From assembly GCA_903884235.1 (NCBI GenBank), contig CAISEB010000020.1, positions 1 through 64,000 on the forward strand: a stretch of 64,000 nucleotides of DNA, read 5' to 3'. Origin of the DNA: an uncultured Pseudomonadota bacterium. Lineage in GTDB: Bacteria; Pseudomonadota; Gammaproteobacteria; Steroidobacterales; Steroidobacteraceae. Position 1 is the first letter of the stretch. Each line of letters starts with the position of its first letter. The notes beneath the pieces were generated by a model, which was not told the DNA's origin, searched no databases, and saw nothing but the letters and a program-made list of their open reading frames with translations. Position numbers and translations under genes: made by a program. Below are positions 58,126-64,000 of this stretch, one piece after another.

Positions 58126-59307
58126 TCATCCCGCACTCGGCGGCAGGCCGAGCTCGCGGCGGACTTCATCCGTGTGCTCGCCGAGTCGCGGCGAAGCGTG
58201 GCGCAGCGCGAGCTCTGCATCCGAGAAGCGGAACGGCGAGCGCACGGACGGCACGCTGCCGCCCTCGATGCCGCTCGCCGGCAGGTCGACCCGCATGCCG
58301 CGGTGCAGGACCTGCGGATCGCGGAATACGTCCGCAACCGTGTTGATGGGGCCGGCCGGGACGCCGAGCGGCTCGAGGCGCGCCAGCAGCTCGTCCCGGG
58401 CCCAGGGCCTGACGAGCGCGGCGAGCTCCGGCACGAGCACGGCCCGCTCCCGGACGCGCGCGGCGTTCGTGGCGAAGCGCGGATCGTCTCCCAGGTCGGG
58501 CCGCCCGAGCACTTCGCAGAACTTCCGGTACTGGGCATCGTTGCCGACGGCGATCATCACATGTCCGTCGCGCGTCGGGAACGTCTGGTACGGCACGATG
58601 TTCGGGTGTCCATTGCCGAGGCGACGTGGCACGTTGCCGGAGACGAGGTAGTTCAGCGCCTGGTTGGCGAGCACCGAGACGATGACGTCCATCAGCGCCA
58701 TGTCGACGTGCTGCCCGCGTCCCGTACGCTCGCGCTGCGCGAGCGCTGCCTGGATGGCGATGACACCATAGACGCCGGTGAAGATGTCGGCGAAGGCGAC
58801 GCCGGTGCGCTGCGGGTCGCCACCCGGGTCGCCGGTCAGGTCCATGATCCCGCCCATGGCCTGGATCATCGCATCGTATCCGGCGCGCTCGGCGTAGGGA
58901 CCGTCCTGGCCGAAGCCCGTGACGGAGCAGTAGACGAGGCGCGGGTACTTCTTCGACAGCGTCGGGTAGTCGAGGCCGTACTTCTCGAGCCCGCCGGTCT
59001 TGAAGTTCTCGACGACGACGTCGGCGCGCGAGATCAGCCGGTCCACGAACTCGAGGTCCGCGGCCGAGCGGTAGTCGGCTACGACCGAGCGCTTGCCACG
59101 GTTGCAGGCGTGGTAGTACGCCGCGTCACCGGGCGAGCCGTCCTCCCGCGCCACGAACGGAGGGCCCCACTTGCGCGTGTCGTCGCCCTCCGGGGACTCG
59201 ACCTTGATCACGTCAGCGCCGAGGTCGGAGAGCGTCTGGCCGATCCAGGGACCGGCCAGGATGCGCGCGAGCTCGACGACCCTGAGGCCCGCGAGGGGAG
59301 CGTCCAT
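58126..59307 (-). CDS. CaiB/BaiF CoA-transferase, succinyl-CoA:glutarate type
   Basis: Family III CoA-transferase of 393 residues. VVELARILAGPWIGQTLSDLGADVIKVE (10-37) is the CoA-binding start, and Asp174 in GVAFADIFTGVYG is the residue forming the acyl-anhydride/CoA intermediate. The neighbour gcdH, eight bases upstream, points to glutarate activation with succinyl-CoA, as in the human SUGCT/GCDH pair. Start ATG 59307. Other dicarboxylates are possible, since the family cannot be assigned by sequence alone. Confidence 0.9.
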   Translation of the reverse strand: MDAPLAGLRVVELARILAGPWIGQTLSDLGADVIKVESPEGDDTRKWGPPFVAREDGSPGDAAYYHACNRGKRSVVADYRSAADLEFVDRLISRADVVVENFKTGGLEKYGLDYPTLSKKYPRLVYCSVTGFGQDGPYAERAGYDAMIQAMGGIMDLTGDPGGDPQRTGVAFADIFTGVYGVIAIQAALAQRERTGRGQHVDMALMDVIVSVLANQALNYLVSGNVPRRLGNGHPNIVPYQTFPTRDGHVMIAVGNDAQYRKFCEVLGRPDLGDDPRFATNAARVRERAVLVPELAALVRPWARDELLARLEPLGVPAGPINTVADVFRDPQVLHRGMRVDLPASGIEGGSVPSVRSPFRFSDAELALRHASPRLGEHTDEVRRELGLPPSAG

Positions 59308-59315
59308 GCCTGCTC

Positions 59316-60512
59316 CTAGAAGAACGCCTGCAGGCCCGTCTGCGCGCGTCCGAGGATCAGCGCGTGCACGTCATGGGTGCCTTCGTAGGTATTCACGGTC
59401 TCGAGGTTCTGTGCGTGGCGCAGCACGTGGTACTCGGCCTGGATGCCGTTGCCGCCATGCATGTCGCGCGCCATGCGGGCGATGTCGAGGGCCTTGCCGC
59501 AGTTGTTACGCTTGATCAGCGAGATCATCTCGGGGGCCATCTTGCCCGCATCGAACAGCTGCCCGACGCGCAGTGCGGCCTGCAGGCCGAGCGTGATCTC
59601 GGTCTGCATGTCGGCGAGCTTCTTCTGGTAGAGCTGCGTCTGCGCGAGTGGCCGGTTGAACTGCTTGCGGTCGAGGCCATAGCTGCGGGCGCGGTGCCAG
59701 CAGTCCTCGGCGGCACCCATGACGCCCCACGCGATCCCGTACCGGGCGCGGTTGAGGCACTCGAATGGGCCCTTGAGGCCGGACACCTCCGGCAGCAGCG
59801 CGTCCTCGCCGACCTCGACGTTGTCCATGACGATCTCGCCGGTGACCGACGCGCGCAGCGAGAGCTTGCCCTCGATCTTCGGCGCCGACAGGCCCTTCAT
59901 CCCCTTCTCGAGCACGAAGCCGCGGATCGCGTTGTCGTGCGCGGCGGACTTCGCCCAGACGACGAACACATCAGCGATCGGGCTGTTGGAGATCCACATC
60001 TTCGAGCCGATGAGGCGGTAGCCGCTCGCGGTCTTTTCCGCACGCGTGCGCATGCCGCCCGGATCCGAGCCCGCGCCGGGCTCGGTGAGGCCGAAGCAGC
60101 CGATCCATTCGCCGGACGCCAGCTTCGGCAGGTACTTGCGGCGCTGGGCTTCGCTGCCGAACGCGTAGATCGGGTACATCACGAGCGAGGACTGCACGCT
60201 CATCATCGAGCGGTAGCCTGAGTCGACGCGCTCGATCTCGCGCGCGACGAGCCCGTAGGCGACGTACGACGCACCGGCGCCGCCGTACTCGGCCGGCAGC
60301 GTGACGCCGAGCAGGCCGAGCGAGCCGTACTGGCGGAACACCTCCGGATCGGTCTTCTCGTCGAGGTAGGCGCGCGTCACCTTCGGCATTAGTTCGGTCT
60401 GCGCGAACTCGCGTGCACTGTCGCGGATCAGGCGTTCTTCATCGCCGAGCTGTTCGTCGAACAGGAACGGGTCGCTCCAATTGAAGGTCGGGGCGCTCTT
60501 CGGGTCGGCCAT
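59316..60512 (-). CDS. gcdH: Glutaryl-CoA dehydrogenase
   Basis: FAD enzyme that oxidises and decarboxylates glutaryl-CoA to crotonyl-CoA in lysine/glutarate breakdown. The 398 residues show [22 protein letters not shown] at the start, [14 protein letters not shown] (FAD motif), the Arg-containing [17 protein letters not shown] helix and catalytic Glu377 in [17 protein letters not shown], all characteristic of GCDH. It is the first gene of the operon with the CoA-transferase and aldehyde dehydrogenase, and is divergent from a LysR gene. Confidence 0.95.
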   Translation of the reverse strand: MADPKSAPTFNWSDPFLFDEQLGDEERLIRDSAREFAQTELMPKVTRAYLDEKTDPEVFRQYGSLGLLGVTLPAEYGGAGASYVAYGLVAREIERVDSGYRSMMSVQSSLVMYPIYAFGSEAQRRKYLPKLASGEWIGCFGLTEPGAGSDPGGMRTRAEKTASGYRLIGSKMWISNSPIADVFVVWAKSAAHDNAIRGFVLEKGMKGLSAPKIEGKLSLRASVTGEIVMDNVEVGEDALLPEVSGLKGPFECLNRARYGIAWGVMGAAEDCWHRARSYGLDRKQFNRPLAQTQLYQKKLADMQTEITLGLQAALRVGQLFDAGKMAPEMISLIKRNNCGKALDIARMARDMHGGNGIQAEYHVLRHAQNLETVNTYEGTHDVHALILGRAQTGLQAFF

Positions 60513-60585
60513 GGCGTCGGTCCTCGGGCAAGTAGGGGCAGCACTCGGCGTGCGCGGCGTGTGGCGGATTAGGCCAGACCCTTTT

Positions 60586-60603
60586 AATGACTTTCAATGA
60601 CTT
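60586..60603. promoter_or_regulatory. Direct repeat AATGACTT x2 in the gcdH/LysR gap
   Basis: AATGACTT occurs at 60586-60593 and 60596-60603, a 10-base period, i.e. one DNA turn. It is flanked by TTT and AAA so that the ends are symmetrical. On the minus strand TTGAAA within it and CCTAAT 18 bases on could form the gcdH promoter. A LysR-type binding site is likely. Confidence 0.5.
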
Positions 60604-60641
60604 AAATGTTATTTTTGATGCTCCTGCAGGATCAATATCCG

Positions 60642-61565
60642 ATGCTCGACACGCGCCAGCTCCGCACCTTCGTCGCGCTCGCCGAGGAGCTGCATTTCGG
60701 GCGCGCCGCCGATCGGCTCGAGATCGCCCAGTCGGCGCTGAGCCGGCAGCTCCAGGACCTCGAGGCCGACCTCGGTCTTCGGCTCCTGAACCGCGGCCGC
60801 CGCGCCGCCGTGACGCTCACCGAGGCCGGCCAAGCGCTGCTCGGCGAGGCCCGCGTCGCCCTCCAGCAGCTGGAGCGCGCGGAAGCCGCAGCGCGACGTG
60901 CCGGGCGCGGCGAGGTCGGCCGCCTCGAGATCGGCTACGTCACCTCGGCGGTGCTGAGCGGCGTGCTGCCGGAGGCACTCGGCCGCTTCCGGCTGGCCCG
61001 ACCCGACGTCCAGGTGCAGCTGAACCCGATGGAAACCCCGCGCCAGCTGGCGGCGCTCGCCGACGGCCTGCTTGACGTCGCCGTGGTCCGACCTCGCAGC
61101 AGCTATCCCGACGGGATCGAGGCGACCGTCGTGCATCGCGAATCGATGCTGCTCGCCCTGGCGGCAGACCACCCGCTCGCTCGGACGCGCATCGACCTCG
61201 CGGCGCTCGCCAACGAGCCTTTCGTGATCCCGCAGTTCGACGAGAGCGCGGGCTTCGCCGAACACCTCGCGGCGCTGGCCGCGCGCGGCGGCTTCGAACC
61301 GAAGCAGACCTACCGCGTGCGCGACTTCGTCACCGCGATCGCGATGGCGGCCGCGGGCTACGGCGTCGTGCCGGTACCGCGCTCCGTGACCAGCATTGCG
61401 CTCGAAAACGTCGTATTCCAGCCGATCCACGGCTACGAGGGCGTCGCGGAACTCGCGATCGCACACCGCGTGGCCAGCGCATCGCCGGCCACGCGGGCGT
61501 TCCTCGCCGTCGCGGTCGGCTTCGGGATCCCCTCCTTCCAAGCGGCCTCGGAGGTCGTGACATAA
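60642..61565 (+). CDS. LysR-family regulator of the glutarate operon
   Basis: A 307-residue LysR protein. The HTH (LRTFVALAEELHFGRAADRLEIAQSALSRQLQDLEADLG) is at about 5-43, followed by the linker helix and the effector domain (about 90-290), where LPEALGRFRLARPDVQVQL is the usual first strand region. It is divergent from gcdH, the classical place for a GcdR-type activator responding to glutarate or glutaryl-CoA. ATG 60642 fits the family N-terminus; an upstream ATG at 60606 would add twelve residues. Confidence 0.9.
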   Translation: MLDTRQLRTFVALAEELHFGRAADRLEIAQSALSRQLQDLEADLGLRLLNRGRRAAVTLTEAGQALLGEARVALQQLERAEAAARRAGRGEVGRLEIGYVTSAVLSGVLPEALGRFRLARPDVQVQLNPMETPRQLAALADGLLDVAVVRPRSSYPDGIEATVVHRESMLLALAADHPLARTRIDLAALANEPFVIPQFDESAGFAEHLAALAARGGFEPKQTYRVRDFVTAIAMAAAGYGVVPVPRSVTSIALENVVFQPIHGYEGVAELAIAHRVASASPATRAFLAVAVGFGIPSFQAASEVVT

Positions 61566-61617
61566 TTCGAAGCTGCAGACGTGTGATTGAGTCAGATAAC
61601 CATCACGAGGGATGAAC

Positions 61618-62058
61618 ATGGAACGTCGCGAATTGCTGAAGGCTGCCACGGGACTCGCGCTCGCAGGCGCCGCCGCCGCGGCCGCCGCGGAGCAGACCGG
61701 GGGCCACGACGCCGAGCACCACCACCATGCGGGCAGCTCGCCGCTCGGGGACTCGGCGATCCACTGCGTGCACATGGCAGAGCTCTGCCAGGCGCACTGC
61801 TTCGACCTGCTCGCCAAGGGCAACCAGGCGCTGGCCGCCTGCGCCCGCTCGGTGACCGGCCTCGAGGCCGTCTGCCACGCCCTCGCGGTGCTTGCGGCCC
61901 AGAATTCGCCGCATCTCGCGCACTACGCCGCGGTGGCCGGCGACGTGTGCAAGGGTTGCGAGGACGAGTGCCGAAAGCATGTCGAGCATCCGCCGTGCAA
62001 GGCCTGCGCGGACGCCTGCGCTGCCTGTGCCCAGGAGTGCGCGAAGATCGCCGCCTGA
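61618..62058 (+). CDS. csp1: Tat-exported four-helix copper-storage protein, Csp1-like
   Basis: A 146-residue protein. MERRELLKAATGL is a twin-arginine signal (cut near residue 24), followed by a His-rich segment (HDAEHHHH) and a helical bundle with exactly 13 cysteines, many as C-x-x-C or C-x-x-x-C (CKGCEDEC, CKACADACAACAQEC). The 13-Cys Tat-exported bundle is the pattern of methanotroph Csp1, which stores up to 13 Cu(I) per monomer in its core. ATG 61618 has GAGG seven bases upstream; ATG 61612 is too close to that site. A strong hairpin follows the gene. Confidence 0.88.
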   Translation: MERRELLKAATGLALAGAAAAAAAEQTGGHDAEHHHHAGSSPLGDSAIHCVHMAELCQAHCFDLLAKGNQALAACARSVTGLEAVCHALAVLAAQNSPHLAHYAAVAGDVCKGCEDECRKHVEHPPCKACADACAACAQECAKIAA

Positions 62059-62065
62059 GCCCCCA

Positions 62066-62095
62066 CACCCCGCCGCGGCGTACCGCGGCGGGGTG
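62066..62095 (+). terminator. Strong hairpin after the csp1-like gene
   Basis: A perfect 13-bp stem (62066-62078 with 62083-62095, sequence CACCCCGCCGCGG on the left) closes on a 4-base CGTA loop, seven bases after the csp1-like stop. There is no T-run, but stem strength and position support transcription ending here. Confidence 0.6.
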
Positions 62096-62284
62096 GATCC
62101 CGGGCCGTTCCGGCCACCCCGGGACATGACGGTTCTGCCGTAATTTCCCTGATGGAAACCCCCAACCCCTGCACTGCGTACCCCATTGCGGCGGATGGCC
62201 ATCTTCCGTAGAACGGTTGCACGGGTCGATCTGCGCCAAATTCTGGACGATCGGCCGGCCTCGAACGACAGCGAGCCTGCGACC

Positions 62285-62530
62285 ATGTATCAAGACACCC
62301 AGTTTCCGGTGCTCAACCGATTCATCACATCCGGCGGCACGATCGACGTGGGCCGCATCGAGAGCATCGACTGCGCCGCGGTCGCCTCGGACTCCCAGAA
62401 GTTCTGGGTGGCGCTGACGCGCCGGCACGATGAGCCGCTGAGCGCGCTGCTGCAGCGACTGAACGACACGCTCGAGTACTGCCTCGAACGCAACGAGCAG
62501 GTCGACGAACTCGGGACCTCCGCCCACTAG
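62285..62530 (+). CDS. Hypothetical 81-residue protein
   Basis: Unrecognised small protein. From ATG 62285 it begins MYQDTQFPVLNRFITSGGTID and ends in a helix rich in Glu/Gln (NDTLEYCLERNEQVDELG); composition and third-position GC look coding. The frame is open from 62186, so an ATG at 62195 is another start; neither has a strong ribosome site. It stands between the csp1-like terminator and the TonB-receptor gene. No domain can be named. Confidence 0.5.
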   Translation: MYQDTQFPVLNRFITSGGTIDVGRIESIDCAAVASDSQKFWVALTRRHDEPLSALLQRLNDTLEYCLERNEQVDELGTSAH

Positions 62531-62643
62531 TCCGCGCCGCCTCTCGCGATCCGTCACATCGATCCTGGACAGCGCCGCCGCACGCGGCGCCCCGGGGTGC
62601 GTCCCGTGGTAACCTGCCGGGCCACGCCCGCGCCGGATCCACG

Positions 62644-64000
62644 ATGACAACGCTGTACGGTCCCGTACTCCTCTTCGTGCTCGCACAACCCGCGATCGCG
62701 GGTCCCGCGGCCGCGTTCGATGAGGTCGTGGTGCTCGCGACGCGCCATGCCGCGACCTCGCTCGAGGTGCCGGCCTCGGTGGATCGGGTCGAGGGGTCGG
62801 CGCTGCGCGAGGGGCTCGGCGTCAACCTGTCCGAGAGCCTGGGTCCCGTGCCCGGGATCTCGGTGCAGAACCGCCAGAACTTCGCCCAGGACCTGCAGCT
62901 GTCGATCCGCGGCTTCGGTGCACGCGCGAGCTTCGGCGCGCGCGGCCTCCGCCTCTATGCCGACGGCATCCCGGCGACGATGCCGGACGGCCAGGGCCAG
63001 TATTCTCATTTCGACCTGACCGGCGCCGACCACATCGAGGTGCTGCGCGGCCCGTTCTCGGCGCTCTACGGCAACGCCTCGGGCGGCGTGATCGCGATCT
63101 ACACCGCCGATGCCCCGGCCGGTGGCCTCGTGGAGGGCACGGCCGAGGCCGGCAGCTTCTCGACGCAGCGCTACGCCCTGCGCGGCGGTGGCGAGTCCGG
63201 TGGCGCCCACTACATCCTCGACGCCGCCCACTTCAGCACCGACGGCTATCGCGACCACAGCCACGCCGAGCGCAACTCGGCGAACGCGAAGCTCAAGCTC
63301 GACCTCGGTGCGCGGACACGCCTGACGTTCGTCGCGAACGCGGTGGGCACGCCGCCGGTCGACGACCCGCTCGGCCTCACGGCCGCGCAGCTCGCCGCCA
63401 ACCCGACCCAGGCCGGCGCCAACGCGCTCACCTACAACACGCGCAAGAGCCTCGCCCAGGAGCAGGCCGGCGCCACGCTCGAGAGCCAGCTGACGGACGC
63501 GGACCGCATCACGGCGCTGGCCTACGCCGGGCATCGCCACACGACGCAGTTCCAGGCGATCCTGCAGAGCGTGGAGCTGGCCAGCCCAACCCACCCGGGC
63601 GGCGTGATCGACCTCGGGCGCGACTACCGGGGCGGCGAGCTCAGGCTCGCCGACAGCCGGACGCCGGGCGGGACCCCCCTCGAGGTCACGGCCGGGGTCA
63701 GCTACGACGTCCTCGAGGAGGCGCGGCGCGGGTACTTCAACTTCGACGGCACCGACCTCGGCGTCGAAGGCGCGCTGCGCGGCGACGAGGGCAACCGGGT
63801 CCGCAGCCTGGACGAGTACCTGCAGGCGGAGTGGCTGCCGGCCGAGCGCTGGCGGATCGTCGCCGGGCTGCGCCACTCGGATGTCCACATCGTCTCGCAC
63901 AACCACCTGCTGGCGACGCCGCCGACCTCCATCGACTACGCCGCGACCAACCCCGTGGCCGGGATCACGCTGCGGGCGACGCCGGAGCTGTCGGTCTATG
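62644..64000 (+). CDS. TonB-dependent outer-membrane receptor, YncD/PqqU-like (3' end outside window)
   Basis: The frame is open from ATG 62644 to the window edge (452 codons, no stop), so this is a 5' fragment of a gene of perhaps 650-700 codons. A short signal peptide (cut near PAIAG) precedes the plug domain: FDEVVVLATRH, PGISVQNRQNFAQDLQLSIRG, LRLYADGIPATMPDGQGQ and HIEVLRGPFSALYGNASGGV. The barrel begins near residue 165. The G-A-R-x-x-F-G-x-R-G and PATMPDGQGQ blocks resemble YncD/PqqU, the PQQ receptor of Escherichia coli; that resemblance is from memory. The ligand is not proven. Confidence 0.9.
   Translation, partial: MTTLYGPVLLFVLAQPAIAGPAAAFDEVVVLATRHAATSLEVPASVDRVEGSALREGLGVNLSESLGPVPGISVQNRQNFAQDLQLSIRGFGARASFGARGLRLYADGIPATMPDGQGQYSHFDLTGADHIEVLRGPFSALYGNASGGVIAIYTADAPAGGLVEGTAEAGSFSTQRYALRGGGESGGAHYILDAAHFSTDGYRDHSHAERNSANAKLKLDLGARTRLTFVANAVGTPPVDDPLGLTAAQLAANPTQAGANALTYNTRKSLAQEQAGATLESQLTDADRITALAYAGHRHTTQFQAILQSVELASPTHPGGVIDLGRDYRGGELRLADSRTPGGTPLEVTAGVSYDVLEEARRGYFNFDGTDLGVEGALRGDEGNRVRSLDEYLQAEWLPAERWRIVAGLRHSDVHIVSHNHLLATPPTSIDYAATNPVAGITLRATPELSVY

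Noticed and set aside
58126-59307. Formyl-CoA:oxalate CoA-transferase (Frc) annotation
   Set aside because: The fold is shared, but adjacency to gcdH and the aldehyde dehydrogenase favours the glutarate-specific enzyme; no oxalyl-CoA decarboxylase is adjacent.
62531-62643. Cobalamin riboswitch upstream of the TonB receptor
   Set aside because: The gap is about 110 bases, too short for the roughly 200-base aptamer, and I see no B12-box-like sequence.
1-64000. Mobile elements, prophage, CRISPR, tRNA or genomic island
   Set aside because: I looked for transposases, integrases, long terminal inverted repeats, regularly spaced repeats and tRNA-like cloverleaves and saw none; composition looks even apart from promoter gaps.

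Overview
The window is GC-rich, densely coded DNA from a Gram-negative aerobic bacterium. Supporting features are a TonB-dependent outer-membrane receptor, an LpxA-type lipid A acyltransferase, Tat and Sec signal peptides, MscL, several short- or branched-chain acyl-CoA enzymes and frequent GTG/TTG starts. The gene mix (S10 carboxypeptidase, exported amidohydrolases, glycosylasparaginase, PsiF repeats, Csp1-like copper protein) fits a GC-rich gammaproteobacterium of Xanthomonadales/Steroidobacterales/Nevskiales type. That placement is inference, since no 16S gene or lineage marker is present. I see no tRNA, rRNA, CRISPR array, insertion sequence, phage gene or clear genomic-island signature. 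The window reads as ordinary chromosome rich in catabolic and accessory operons.

Layout. 0.3-12.6 kb: a hotdog thioesterase, then a minus-strand operon icmF / acyl-CoA dehydrogenase / alpha-methylacyl-CoA racemase with a divergent AraC-type regulator. This is followed by an S10 peptidase / RidA / HMG-CoA lyase operon, a PsiF-repeat protein and a UDG-superfamily protein. 12.8-21 kb: FKBP isomerase, YfcG-type GST, homocysteine methyltransferase, two small genes, MscL, a DUF1348 protein, two pirins, an IMPase-family phosphatase and a DAO-type oxidoreductase. 21-33.9 kb: a stand-alone LpxA, two MFS carriers, an exported glycosylasparaginase and amidohydrolase, Ada, a double-DTG aspartic protease, a YtcJ-like amidohydrolase, a ThDP enzyme and an SGNH hydrolase. 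34-42 kb: a DAO oxidoreductase, a class V aminotransferase, a DUF1993 / PEAMT-like methyltransferase / alpha-beta hydrolase operon, nitronate monooxygenase, a LysR regulator and a GST.

42.2-55.2 kb is the most coherent region. soxBDAG (heterotetrameric sarcosine oxidase, every junction a 4-nt ATGA overlap) and a BetI-like TetR gene are transcribed leftward. Divergently, an MttB-family methyltransferase without pyrrolysine, a DMGDH/sarcosine-dehydrogenase-like flavoprotein, an MFS carrier, a membrane dipeptidase and an agmatinase-family ureohydrolase run rightward. A palindrome overlaps the rightward -35 box between the two arms. Read as a pathway this would remove methyl groups from a quaternary amine in steps (betaine-like substrate to tertiary amine, to sarcosine, to glycine), passing C1 units to tetrahydrofolate.

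55.2-64 kb: a cupin, YaiI, a NIF3/CutA-like small protein, then a glutarate operon (glutaryl-CoA dehydrogenase, succinyl-CoA:glutarate CoA-transferase, aldehyde dehydrogenase) with a divergent LysR regulator. After that come a Tat-exported 13-cysteine Csp1-like copper-storage protein, a small unknown gene and the 5' part of a YncD/PqqU-like TonB receptor that runs off the right edge. No intergenic gap exceeds about 300 bases; the longest, at the left edge, is described below.
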